DNA of 64,000 nucleotides from Desertimonas sp963772825 (GTDB lineage: Bacteria; Actinomycetota; Acidimicrobiia; Acidimicrobiales; Ilumatobacteraceae), in the NCBI GenBank assembly GCA_963772825.1, contig CAVYYX010000012.1:1-64000 (forward strand), written 5' to 3'. Numbering within the stretch: position 1 is the stretch's first letter; the number at the start of each line of letters is the position of its first letter. Shown here piece by piece: positions 55,782 to 64,000 of this stretch. The notes beneath the pieces are model-generated. The model had not been told where the DNA came from. It was given only the letters and a program-made list of their open reading frames with translations, and made no database searches. Position numbers and translations under genes: made by a program.

Positions 55782-56960
55782 CTAGTGGCTCTTGTTGTAT
55801 GCCGTGAGTCCGTTCCAGTCGCCCTTGATCGCGAATGCCGCCTGGGCAGGCCATGTCGGCAAGCTCGAGGGCGGTAGTGCCCCGCCGCGGGCCACGATCG
55901 TGCGCAGATCGTCAGCAGAGGACTGGCGCAGTGCCGCATAGGTCGTCACGCCCTCGGCATTGAGGAGCAGCTCCATCCGTGGCCCGATACCGCTGATCTG
56001 GGTCAGATCGTCCGTTTCGTCTGCAACGGCGGCCTTTGACTTCGCGGTTGTCGCCCTCGCCTGACCGGATCGACGCTGGTTGTACTTCGCCAGTTGCTGC
56101 CAGTCTCCCTTGGCGGCGTAGCTGGCCTGCATCGGCCACGTCGAGACGTTCGATCGGGCGACGATATGGGACGCGAGGAGCGCCTCACGGATCGTAGGCT
56201 CGTTCGCCTCGGCCAGCGCCGCGTAGGTGGTCACCCCCGCCGCGTTGAGGGCTTCGGCCGACTTCGCTCCGATACCGGTGAGCTGGGTGAGATCATCGCC
56301 CTTGGCCGCTGCCCCGTCGGATGCTCGAGACGGTGCCGGAGCCACTTCCGCAGGTTCCTCGGCGGGCGTCGCCTCGGCCTCGGAGGCGATCTCGACCTCG
56401 TAGTCGGCCACAGCTTCCTCGCCCCCGAGGTCGTCGACGGCGGGTTCGACGAGAGCCTGTAGCGCCGCCACCTTGTCGGCCGGGAGTGTGCTGTGGATCA
56501 ACTCGACATGATCGGCTCGGATGGCATCGCTGACCGCTCCGATCGACGCGCTCCAGTCGCCTTCGTACTGGACGAAGACGGCACTCTTGCCTCGGTCGAT
56601 GTCTTGGGCGACTTTGCGCATGAACTTGTCGTCGATACCGACATCGCGGAACCGTGAATACAAGCCCGACAGAGTCGCGCCGACGGCACCGCCGACGGCG
56701 GCACCGGGCGGACCGAGCATCACGGCGCCAGCGATCACTCCGATCGATCCGCCGCGGAACCCCCCCTTGCGTCCGCTGACGTCGTGGGTCTGCTTGACCG
56801 TCACCCGACCTCGCTTGTGGTGATCGGCGATCGCGGCGTCGACGATCTTGACGTTCTTGTCGCCCTTGTCGATCCTCTCGACAGTCTCGAGCAGTCGTCG
56901 GGCCGCGTCCCCGCTGTCAAGCAAAAACACGGCGAGTGTCTGATCCACCTTCTTGCTCAT
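55782..56960 (-). CDS. DUF1269 protein with two helix-hairpin-helix (DUF4332-like) units
   Basis: 392 residues from the ATG at 56960. N-terminal DUF1269 domain (about 1-150): SKKVDQTLAVFLLDSGDAARRLLETV, RKGGFRGGSIGVIAGAVMLGPPGAAVGG, IDRGKSAVFVQYEG. An acidic linker follows, then two repeats with LTQLTGIGAKSAEALNAAGVTTYAALAE and LTQISGIGPRMELLLNAEGVTTYAALRQ, each ending in WP ... KGDW. These helix-hairpin-helix pieces are found in DNA/protein-contact proteins. The combination is uncommon; function unknown. Confidence 0.83.
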   Translation of the reverse strand: MSKKVDQTLAVFLLDSGDAARRLLETVERIDKGDKNVKIVDAAIADHHKRGRVTVKQTHDVSGRKGGFRGGSIGVIAGAVMLGPPGAAVGGAVGATLSGLYSRFRDVGIDDKFMRKVAQDIDRGKSAVFVQYEGDWSASIGAVSDAIRADHVELIHSTLPADKVAALQALVEPAVDDLGGEEAVADYEVEIASEAEATPAEEPAEVAPAPSRASDGAAAKGDDLTQLTGIGAKSAEALNAAGVTTYAALAEANEPTIREALLASHIVARSNVSTWPMQASYAAKGDWQQLAKYNQRRSGQARATTAKSKAAVADETDDLTQISGIGPRMELLLNAEGVTTYAALRQSSADDLRTIVARGGALPPSSLPTWPAQAAFAIKGDWNGLTAYNKSH

Positions 56961-57136
56961 CCGTCCGTTCCTTTCCTGCAACCCACAATGTGTTGTGAAG
57001 GGCGGGGCTCGCACCAACCGAAGTTCGCTCGGCGGGCGATCGTCATCTGTCCAACCCTCCCCGCTCGCGTGCCCCCTGGCGAAGCGGCTGGCGCCACGTC
57101 CTCTCGCATGGAGATGAGCAGCACAACATCCTACGT

Positions 57137-58144
57137 CTACCCGCGCTCGCCGACGTCGATCCGGACGCCTTCGCGATCTCGGTCGCGACCACCGACGGTC
57201 GAGGACTCGTGCGGTGCGGAGAGCGCCTCGCGGCCCATCGTCAGCTCGATCGCTCGTTGGTCTGGTTCACCGAGGTCGGAGGTCAGTGTGCGCGGCCACA
57301 GGCGGCGCGCCCGCACGACGCTGACCTCCGTGGCGACGACGAAGATCTGGACGGTCAGGCTGACATAGGCGAGCAGGCCGATGGTGCTCGCAAAGGGGCC
57401 GTAAATGCCGGACATCCGAGCGACGACGTGCTTGACGTAGAGACCGCCCAGCAACGTGATCACATAGACGCCGACGGCCGTGATGAGTGCACCCGGGAGT
57501 ACGTCGGCGGTCCGCACGGACGTGCCGATGACGAGGTGGTAGACGCCGATGGCGATTGCCCCGGCGAGCACGATGTTGGCCACAGCCGCGCCGAACGCGG
57601 CGACGAGGGGGAGGTCGACGGCCACCGTGATGCCGGCCACGATCGCCGTGCCGACGACCCCGATACCGAGCAGGCCGACGACGGCGAGGCCGCGCAGCAG
57701 CTTCGAGAAGAATCTCGGCCGGCGGTATCGCGGCACGCCCCAGATGGTGTTGACCGTGTCCTGGAGGACCCGTACCACCCCGACGCACCCCCACAGCGCC
57801 ACGATGAGCGACACGCCGAGCACCCACCCCTGACCAGCGAGGTTCTGTACCTGCTGGTTCACGCCGGCGCTCAACTCGTCGGTGACGAACGGGAGCTTCG
57901 ACCACAACGCCTCCAGCACGCGCTGCAACGCTGTCGGACGATCGTCCAGGACCCAGGTGGCGAGCGTCACGAAGACCACCAGCAGCGGATAGAGGGAGAA
58001 GAACCCGTAGTACGCGATGAGGGATCCAAGCCAGCCGCCGTGGTCCTCGCCGTAACGCTTGGCGACGGCAACTGGGAATCCGAAGGCCGGAACCCGCCTC
58101 TGCAACCGATCGACCCGCGTGAGGTGGCCGATCGACTGAGTCAC
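57137..58144 (-). CDS. YihY/BrkB-family membrane protein
   Basis: 335 residues from a GTG at 58144. Six membrane segments with motifs SLIAYYGFFSLYPLLVVFVTLAT, GWVLGVSLIVALWGCVGVVRVLQDTVNTIWGVP and YGPFASTIGLLAYVSLTVQIFVVATEVSV. The family has also been called RNase BN by mistake; its role is not settled. Divergent from the SulP gene. Confidence 0.87.
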   Translation of the reverse strand: MTQSIGHLTRVDRLQRRVPAFGFPVAVAKRYGEDHGGWLGSLIAYYGFFSLYPLLVVFVTLATWVLDDRPTALQRVLEALWSKLPFVTDELSAGVNQQVQNLAGQGWVLGVSLIVALWGCVGVVRVLQDTVNTIWGVPRYRRPRFFSKLLRGLAVVGLLGIGVVGTAIVAGITVAVDLPLVAAFGAAVANIVLAGAIAIGVYHLVIGTSVRTADVLPGALITAVGVYVITLLGGLYVKHVVARMSGIYGPFASTIGLLAYVSLTVQIFVVATEVSVVRARRLWPRTLTSDLGEPDQRAIELTMGREALSAPHESSTVGGRDRDREGVRIDVGERG

Positions 58145-58212
58145 GCCGTCATTATGAATGGTCCGCCCAGCCGCCGAGTCGCCGGCCCGACCGAGCGACC
58201 CGCGCCTCACAG

Positions 58213-60060
58213 GTGGGCGACGCCGGCACGGCGTTCTGCAACAGGTTTGTCGAGTTCACTGTCGCTGACGCCGCGCGGACGGGCGCGTGTACGGTGCCGT
58301 CGATTGTGGCTGTCGAGGGGGATGGAGCTGGTGGCCGGGACCGGTGGCACCTGGTGCCGATCGTCGGCTGGCTCGGCTCGTATCAACGGCGCTGGCTGCG
58401 CGGCGACCTGATCGCCGGGTTCGCCGTCGCCGCCCTGATCGTGCCGAAGAACCTCGGGTACGCGGGCATCGCGGGGATCCCGCTGCAGAATGGCCTCTAC
58501 GCCGCGGCGGCGGGTGCGATCCTCTACCCGATCTTCGGGACGAGCCGTCAGATCTCGACCGGTCCGAGCTCGGGGTTGGCGGCGGTCGCTGCGAGCGCGG
58601 TCGCGGTCGCCGGCATCACGGGGACTGCTGACGTGGCGTCCTTCGTCGCCCTCATGACGCTGACCTCTGGTGCCCTCTTCCTGATGCTTGCCGTGCTGAG
58701 GATGGGGTGGATCGCCCAATTCCTGTCGCGGGCGGTGGTCACGGGGTTCCTGTTCGGAGCGGCGATCGACGTCGTGATCGGTGAGCTGCCGAAGCTCACC
58801 GGCACCGAGGTGACTGGCTCGAACTCGCTGCGTGAGCTCGGGTCGTGGGTCCGGACCCTCGGCGACACTCAGTCGGCGACGGTGGTGGTCGGCGCTGCTG
58901 CGCTGGCGGTCGTGTTCGGGCTGAGGTTCGTGGCACCCTCGATCCCGGGTGCCCTCGTCTTGGTGATCGGCGGTCTGCTGGCGTCCCGGCTGTTCGATCT
59001 CGCTGCTCGCGGGGTCGCTCTGGTGGGCGATGTTCCTCGAGGCCTTCCGACGTTCGATGTCCCCGACATCGACGTGGTCGGCGACCATGCCGGGACCGTC
59101 GCCGCGGCCGCCATCGCGCTCGTCCTGATCGGTTTCTCCCAAACGGCTGGTGATTCCAGGGCGTTCGCTGCCCGGCACCGCTATCGCATCGACATCAACC
59201 AGGAATCGGTTGCCCAGGGCATGGCGAACGTCGGTGCTGGCCTCGTGCAGGGGATGCCCGTTTCGACGAGCTTGTCGGCGAGCTCGTTGAACGACCACAC
59301 CGGGGCACGAACGGGCCTCGCCTCGATCACCTCCGGCTTCATCGTTCTGCTCACCCTCCTCTTTCTCGCGCCACTGTTCTCGGACCTGCCCAAGCCGGTG
59401 CTCGCGGCGTTGATCATCGAGGCGGTGGTGATGGGAATGATGGACGTCCCCGAGATGCGACGCCTACTTCGGGTGCAGCGCTTCGACTTCTGGATCGCCG
59501 TGGCAGCGATCGCCGGGACCCTCCTGCTCGGCGTGCTCGCCGGGGTGATGGTCGGCATCGGACTGTCGTTGATCTGGCTGATCTCGGTGGCGACGCGTCC
59601 CCCGATGCCAGTGTTGGCGCGGGATCCGCAGACGAAGTACTTCCGCGAGCTGGCTGAGAACCCGGGCGACGAGCAAGTCCCGGGCCTGGTGGTGCTCCGA
59701 TTGGACGGCGGCCTGTTCTTTGCAACCTCCGACGCCCTCGAGGACCGCGTCCGGGAGGTCGCCTTGTCGACGCCGGACATCCGCGGGATCGTGCTCGACT
59801 TCGTGGCCGTCGACTTCATCGACTCCCAGGGTTCGGCCAAGATGCACGAGATCCTCGCCCTCACCGAGCAAGCCGGCGTGACGCTTCGCCTGGCCCGCGT
59901 GAAACCCTCCGTCCGTGAACTGCTCCGGCGTGAGGGTGTCCTCGAGCGCCTGGGTGACGAGGGCGCCTATCTCAGCATTGCGCAAGCGGTCGAGGCACAC
60001 ACCACCTCATCGGACGAGCACGAGCCCGGACGCCGCGTACCTGACGTTGAGCAATCCTGA
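58213..60060 (+). CDS. SulP-family anion transporter with STAS domain
   Basis: Up to 615 residues (the GTG at 58213; a GTG near 58291 gives a more typical N-terminus). Membrane part with GDLIAGFAVAALIVPKNLGYAGIAGIP, FGTSRQISTGPSSGLAAVAA, VAQGMANVGAGLVQGMPVSTSLSASSLND and the C-terminal STAS domain (about 470-590, FATSDALEDRV, DFIDSQGSAKMHEIL). Transports sulfate, bicarbonate or similar anions by family; substrate not visible. Ends 26 bases before the convergent phosphatase gene. Confidence 0.9.
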   Translation: MGDAGTAFCNRFVEFTVADAARTGACTVPSIVAVEGDGAGGRDRWHLVPIVGWLGSYQRRWLRGDLIAGFAVAALIVPKNLGYAGIAGIPLQNGLYAAAAGAILYPIFGTSRQISTGPSSGLAAVAASAVAVAGITGTADVASFVALMTLTSGALFLMLAVLRMGWIAQFLSRAVVTGFLFGAAIDVVIGELPKLTGTEVTGSNSLRELGSWVRTLGDTQSATVVVGAAALAVVFGLRFVAPSIPGALVLVIGGLLASRLFDLAARGVALVGDVPRGLPTFDVPDIDVVGDHAGTVAAAAIALVLIGFSQTAGDSRAFAARHRYRIDINQESVAQGMANVGAGLVQGMPVSTSLSASSLNDHTGARTGLASITSGFIVLLTLLFLAPLFSDLPKPVLAALIIEAVVMGMMDVPEMRRLLRVQRFDFWIAVAAIAGTLLLGVLAGVMVGIGLSLIWLISVATRPPMPVLARDPQTKYFRELAENPGDEQVPGLVVLRLDGGLFFATSDALEDRVREVALSTPDIRGIVLDFVAVDFIDSQGSAKMHEILALTEQAGVTLRLARVKPSVRELLRREGVLERLGDEGAYLSIAQAVEAHTTSSDEHEPGRRVPDVEQS

Positions 60061-60085
60061 GCAGGGCCGGTCGGGCGCACCGCTT

Positions 60086-61585
60086 TCACTGCCGGGCCGG
60101 CGGCCCGAAGCGCTCGCGGAGAAGACCGTGTCGCAGGCCGCGGTCGCTCACCGTCACCGTGTGCTGTTCCAGCAGCGCCATCACGGTACGCACGATGCAT
60201 GCCCCGGCGAGAATCACGTCTGCTCGCTTGGGCTGGAGCCCGACGATCGTGCGACGGGCCTCGAGATCGCGGGTCCGGTACATCTCGATCTGGCGGTCGA
60301 TGTCGGCTCGCTCCAGGGTCGCCCCGTGTACGGCGTCGGGGTCGTAGGGGGCGAGGCCGAGCTTCACCGCGGTGATGTTGGTCATCGCACCGCCCATGCC
60401 GACGAGCGCGGCGGGCGCCGGCATCCCCTCCAGCCGGGTGAGATCGGAGGTGATCGCTTCGATGGCGGCGCGCAGGGTCTCGTTCGACACCGCCGTGTCC
60501 AGCCCGAAACGCTCGGTGTAGCGCACCGCGCCGACCTCGACGCTGAAGCGGTCATCGACCTCGGCGCCGTGACCGAACGTGAACTGGGTGCTGCCGCCTC
60601 CGGTGTCGAAGACCACGAGGGCGCCATCGCCAGCCTCGAGGTCGGCGCGCACGGCGAGATAGGCAAGCCGGCTCTCCTCCTCACCCGAGATGATGTCGAC
60701 CGTGACCCCGGTCGCCGCCTCGATCGTCGCCACGACGTCGTCCCGGTTTCCGGCGGCGCGCAATCCGGCCGTGCCCACCGCCACGATCGCCTGGGCGTGA
60801 TGCTGGCGTGCCTCCTCGACCATCGTCGTGATCGCCGCTGTCGTGCGTCCAAGCGCGGCGGGGGAGATCATCCCTGACTGCGACAGTCCTTCGCCGAGCC
60901 TGGACAACTCGGCCCGATCGAGCACGCTCCGCCAGGAACCGTCATTGCTCTGCTCGCCGACGTGGAACTTCACCGAGTTCGTGCCAACGTCGATCACCGC
61001 GTATCGCGGGCGCTCGTCGCTGACGAGCGAGAGCAGGCCCTGTGGCACGCTCGTGTTGACACGGTGGCCGAGCCCAAGGGCGGTGACCGTGGCCCAGACG
61101 GCGGCCGGGTCTTCGGCTTCGATGGCGAGCGTTCTGGTGCGGCGGTCACCGACTGCGATGTCGGTCGACTCGACCATGCACTCGTTGTACGTGTAGCGAA
61201 CCCGGCGCTTGTTCGCCGACACCAGGCGGACCGCCGTGCCGCGGTCGACGAGCTCCTCGAGGAGCTCGGGCTGCGAGTAGGTGCTCTGAGCGGCTGTCGG
61301 GGGCGGCTGACGAAGCGCCGCGAAGGTGGACGCGACGTCAGCAGCGTCGAGCGGAAAGGCGGCCTTGAGAACGGGCTCCCACTGCTGCAGGCCGTGGTGG
61401 TCGATGGCGCGCAGGGCCTTGATGTCCAACAGGTCGGCGCGGATCTTGACGTTGTCACCGGCTTCCGACAACAGGTACAGCTCGTCGCTCACCTGCACAC
61501 CGGTCGGTGTCAAGCCGGGGACGATCTCGTCAGCCGCCGCGAGCCTCGGCCCGAAGGTCCGCCACTCCCAACGGGCCACGATCAT
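60086..61585 (-). CDS. ppx: Exopolyphosphatase/GppA fused to an N-terminal CYTH-like domain
   Basis: 499 residues from the ATG at 61585. Residues 1-190 hold a CYTH-like domain (ARWEWRTFGPRL, DELYLLSEAGDNVKIR, VRYTYNECMVEST, TRTLAIEAEDPAAV), a fold that binds polyphosphate or triphosphates. Residues about 195-495 are the Ppx/GppA ASKHA phosphatase: YAVIDVGTNSVKFHVGE, IISGEEESRLAYLAV, VVFDTGGGSTQFTFG, and ILAGACIVRTVMALL. It likely hydrolyses polyphosphate or pppGpp. The fusion joins a polyphosphate-binding fold to the active enzyme. Confidence 0.87.
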   Translation of the reverse strand: MIVARWEWRTFGPRLAAADEIVPGLTPTGVQVSDELYLLSEAGDNVKIRADLLDIKALRAIDHHGLQQWEPVLKAAFPLDAADVASTFAALRQPPPTAAQSTYSQPELLEELVDRGTAVRLVSANKRRVRYTYNECMVESTDIAVGDRRTRTLAIEAEDPAAVWATVTALGLGHRVNTSVPQGLLSLVSDERPRYAVIDVGTNSVKFHVGEQSNDGSWRSVLDRAELSRLGEGLSQSGMISPAALGRTTAAITTMVEEARQHHAQAIVAVGTAGLRAAGNRDDVVATIEAATGVTVDIISGEEESRLAYLAVRADLEAGDGALVVFDTGGGSTQFTFGHGAEVDDRFSVEVGAVRYTERFGLDTAVSNETLRAAIEAITSDLTRLEGMPAPAALVGMGGAMTNITAVKLGLAPYDPDAVHGATLERADIDRQIEMYRTRDLEARRTIVGLQPKRADVILAGACIVRTVMALLEQHTVTVSDRGLRHGLLRERFGPPARQ

Positions 61586-61711
61586 CGCCGACCAGCAGTT
61601 CCGGCAGCGCGGTCTACGGATTTGTCGTCGTGTTGTTCGCCCATGGCAGCACCCGGCCGACGGTCTGTCGGGCACGTTCCGCTTCTGCCGTCGCGCCGGC
61701 GACGATCGATC

Positions 61712-61888
61712 TCAAACCCTTCGGCTTGTCAGCTGACGGCGGGCGAGCGACATCCGTGTCGGTGAATCGCCGCCGCCCTGTGCCGTCGGGCTGGAGCGAT
61801 CTCCGAGACGTCGCCAACTCTCCATCACAACGAGACCGGCGACGAAGCCCGACAACCAGACGATGATCTGCGTCTTCATCGACTCCAT
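61712..61888 (-). CDS. Possible small membrane-anchored protein
   Basis: 58 residues: KTQIIVWLSGFVAGLVVMESW (one membrane segment), then a basic tail (MSLARRQLTSRRV). Follows the next listed small frame by nine bases on the same strand. No family; weak ribosome site. Confidence 0.4.
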   Translation of the reverse strand: MESMKTQIIVWLSGFVAGLVVMESWRRLGDRSSPTAQGGGDSPTRMSLARRQLTSRRV

Positions 61889-61897
61889 TTGACGATG

Positions 61898-61996
61898 CTA
61901 CGGGTTGTCCAGCTTGAGCGTCTCGCGGAGCAAGGTCTGGGCGTCCTCGGCAAGGACCTCGTCGACGTTGACCATCACCACGTCCAGGTGCGTCAT
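61898..61996 (-). CDS. Possible 32-residue peptide
   Basis: TTHLD-type start (ATGACGCACC) with AGGAGAACC at correct spacing; reads THLDVVMVNVDEVLAEDAQ and ends LKLDNP. Acidic and helical. The good ribosome site is the main support. Unknown. Confidence 0.4.
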   Translation of the reverse strand: MTHLDVVMVNVDEVLAEDAQTLLRETLKLDNP

Positions 61997-62213
61997 CTGG
62001 TTCTCCTGTTAGGTTTCGCGGCGTGGTTGCCCACACCCGGATCGATCGTCGTGCGGTGACGGGTGGCGAGACACCACCCCCCACCGGGTGGACTCACCAG
62101 GCGCTCGGGGCCACTTTGGTCCCCTCATCGAGTTGTCGACCAGGCGATCGTTCCCTTTTACGGGCACCTTGAGGGGTTATGCTCACCGCGGGCCCGATCG
62201 TGAGGGGAGAGGG

Positions 62214-62324
62214 TTGAACACACAGCCTGACCCGACCATTGCCTGGGCAGCGCTTGTTCGGAGTTCGCCACTGATCAACGTAGCCATGCTGCGCGCCACG
62301 AGCGTGTTCGGGCAACGGAGTTGA
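62214..62324 (+). CDS. Possible 36-residue leader peptide before the LAL regulator
   Basis: TTG start with GGGGAGAGGG upstream: NTQPDPTIAWAALVRSSPL ... RATSVFGQRS, ending two bases before the regulator's GTG. The position fits a translated leader or an N-terminal piece of the regulator lost to a frame change. The 216 bases before it (61998-62213) should hold the promoter. Confidence 0.4.
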   Translation: MNTQPDPTIAWAALVRSSPLINVAMLRATSVFGQRS

Positions 62325-62326
62325 CC

Positions 62327-64000
62327 GTGAGCGGCATGGGCCGGACCGGCGAGTCCAAGCGGGCCCCGAAGTCGTCCGCGTTGCTGCGCGCCAAGCTGCG
62401 TGCGCCCGGTCGGCCTGAGCACTATGTCCGCCGGCAACGTCTCTTCGAATTGCTGGACGACGTAGTTTCCGCTCCACTCACCGTGGTGGTCGCCCCGGCT
62501 GGGTCGGGCAAGTCGCTGCTGCTGGCGGGCTGGATTGAGGAGTCTGCGATCGCCACGTCGTGGCTCTCGTTGGACGCCGGCGACAGCGATGGCACCCGGT
62601 TCTGGACCGGCGTGGTCGCTGCGCTCGAGGTGCTTGCGCCCCGTTGCGGCCATGAAGCCGCTCTGATGCTGCGGAGGCACGCAGCCTTGCCCGATGTTGT
62701 CGAGCAATTGCTCGATCAGCTCACTTCGCGATCTTGCCCGCCGAGCGTCATTGTTCTGGACGACCTCCACTTGGTGGATGGCAACGACGACGTCGCGACC
62801 TCGCTGGGCTTGTTCCTGAACCACGTCCCCGCCTGGCTGCATGTCGTGGTTGCTGCCCGCCGCGATCCCGCCATTCCGATCGACCGCCTGCGGGCCAGCG
62901 GTCGGCTCGGCGAGGTTCGATTCGCCGAACTGCGCTTCTCCGCCACAGAGGCGACCGACCTGCTCGCTCGGCTGGCTCCGTCGCTGTCGGATGAACAGAT
63001 CGATTCCGCCGCCAACCGCGTTGAAGGCTGGGCGGTGGGCGTACAGATGGCCGCGCTCGCTGCCCGATCACGTCGCGCCCAGCCACTGGCGGCGACCGAG
63101 CTCGGCAGCGAGCTGCTGGTCGACGACTACGTCTGGCACGAGGTGCTGGCGGCCGAGGATGCCAACATCGTCGACGTGTTGGTCGAGACCTCGGTGGTCG
63201 ATCGCATCAACACGAGCCTCGCCGATGCTCTGACGGGACGAACCGACACCCGCGAGCTCCTCGAGCGAGCCGAAGCTCGCGGTTTGTTCGTCAACCGCAT
63301 CGGTGTCGAAGGTTGGTTTGCGGTGCATGCCCTCGTGCGCTCGGTACTCCTCGCCGAACTGGCGCGACGGTCGCCGACCCTGCTGGCCGACCGGCATGCC
63401 CGCGCCGCACATTGGTTCGAGGACGTCGGCGAAGTGCCGACCGCCCTCGAGCACTGGCTCCTCGCCGGGCGTCCGCGTGAGGCGCTCCGGCTCCTTGCTG
63501 CTGAGCATGCCGGGATGTACGACCGGGGCCTGGAGGGGACGATCCTGCGCACGATCGAGGCGATGCCGACCGAGGTGGCGATGGCCGACTTCGAATCGAT
63601 GCTCGACTTCGCCTGGTGCCTGCTGCTCGTCGACCGCCGCCGCTTTATCAACGTCGTCGAACAGGCAACGTGGTGGGCCGATCACTCGACCGTGGATGAG
63701 CGCCTCCGAAACCGGTTGACGATGCTGCAGTCGAGCGCCGCAGTCGTCGCCGGGAACTGGAGCGAGAGTGAGGATCTCGCCCGGCGGGCGTTAGAGGAGA
63801 TGGGTGAGACCTGGTGGCGCGACACCCTTGGCCGCTTCGCCTGGAACATGGTCGCCCGCGGGATAGCGCTGTCGGAAGGGTGGTCCGAGTCGTGCGACGA
63901 CGTGCGAAGCGCCGATCTGGCGTTGAGCCGCGATCCCGAACGCCGCCTGGCGTTGGAGGGAACGCGGGCGCTGGGCGAGGCGTTGGCGGGTCGGCCCGTC
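62327..64000 (+). CDS. MalT/LAL-type LuxR regulator, cut by the window end
   Basis: At least 558 residues with no stop to base 64000. Opens with LLRAKLRAPGRPEHYVRR, Walker A VVAPAGSGKSLLLAGW (about residue 60), Walker B VIVLDDLHLVD (about 145), the WLHVVVAARRDP sensor region, a winged-helix region (WFAVHALVRSVLLAELARR), then TPR-like repeats (ARAAHWFEDVGEVPTALEHWLLAGRPREALRLLAAEH). The C-terminal LuxR helix-turn-helix should lie outside the window. A large ATP-dependent activator. GTG 62327 or ATG 62336 are both possible starts. Confidence 0.85.
   Translation, partial: MSGMGRTGESKRAPKSSALLRAKLRAPGRPEHYVRRQRLFELLDDVVSAPLTVVVAPAGSGKSLLLAGWIEESAIATSWLSLDAGDSDGTRFWTGVVAALEVLAPRCGHEAALMLRRHAALPDVVEQLLDQLTSRSCPPSVIVLDDLHLVDGNDDVATSLGLFLNHVPAWLHVVVAARRDPAIPIDRLRASGRLGEVRFAELRFSATEATDLLARLAPSLSDEQIDSAANRVEGWAVGVQMAALAARSRRAQPLAATELGSELLVDDYVWHEVLAAEDANIVDVLVETSVVDRINTSLADALTGRTDTRELLERAEARGLFVNRIGVEGWFAVHALVRSVLLAELARRSPTLLADRHARAAHWFEDVGEVPTALEHWLLAGRPREALRLLAAEHAGMYDRGLEGTILRTIEAMPTEVAMADFESMLDFAWCLLLVDRRRFINVVEQATWWADHSTVDERLRNRLTMLQSSAAVVAGNWSESEDLARRALEEMGETWWRDTLGRFAWNMVARGIALSEGWSESCDDVRSADLALSRDPERRLALEGTRALGEALAGRPV

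Noticed and set aside
57209..58411. A 400-residue rightward open frame opposite the YihY-type gene
   Set aside because: His/Asp/Arg-rich shadow without a recognisable fold.
58207..59298. A 363-residue leftward frame opposite the SulP gene
   Set aside because: Arg/Asp/Gly-rich with no motifs; SulP motifs are clear on the other strand.

Overview
The window is high-GC, gene-dense bacterial DNA, most likely from an actinobacterium. Supporting signs are a SARP/BTAD regulator, an F420-type luciferase-like oxidoreductase, a deazaflavin-dependent nitroreductase family protein, mycothiol/DinB-type proteins, frequent GTG starts and AGGAGG-type ribosome sites. An Acidimicrobiia (Ilumatobacter-like) source is a guess from overall gene content. 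No rRNA, tRNA, CRISPR array or prophage was seen.

Layout. 0-2.5 kb: two-component system (broken kinase, intact OmpR-type regulator) divergent from a double-PepSY exported protein. 2.6-4.0 kb: IS256-family insertion with near-matching inverted repeats and an exact 8-bp target duplication. 4.2-7.4 kb: UbiE/UbiA-like pair and a Tat-exported phosphoesterase pair. 7.5-12.5 kb: four very small translationally coupled genes divergent from a 1277-residue SARP-cyclase-ATPase-TPR regulator. 12.6-20.4 kb: small single enzymes and regulators. 20.6-25.7 kb: a large secreted protein, a receiver/thioredoxin-reductase-like fusion and a DUF4389 membrane protein. 25.8-29.2 kb: a cassette of a 31-residue-repeat protein, a metzincin protease and a third unrecognised protein. 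32.6-34.5 kb: arsenic resistance cluster (arsR divergent from arsI, an aquaporin and arsC). 38.9-42.2 kb: a LuxR/DUF4242/acyl-CoA-dehydrogenase-like operon in which every gene is broken. 42.4-43.6 kb: a SLATT-like membrane protein followed by two tandem 72-residue secreted miniproteins. 43.8-46.2 kb: an ECF42-type sigma factor module. 46.5-64 kb: mostly intact metabolic, transport and membrane genes, ending in a MalT/LAL-type regulator cut by the window edge.

A notable property is the number of reading-frame breaks: about sixteen genes between 0 and 48.6 kb are frameshifted or carry a stop, while none is seen from 48.6 to 64 kb. Either pseudogenisation or assembly indels could explain this; read mapping would decide. 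The best candidates for undescribed biology are the repeat-protein/metzincin cassette (25.8-29.2 kb), the tandem secreted miniproteins (43.2-43.6 kb), the coupled small-gene operon (7.5-8.5 kb) and a 47-bp palindrome present at two sites (31.06 and 52.48 kb).
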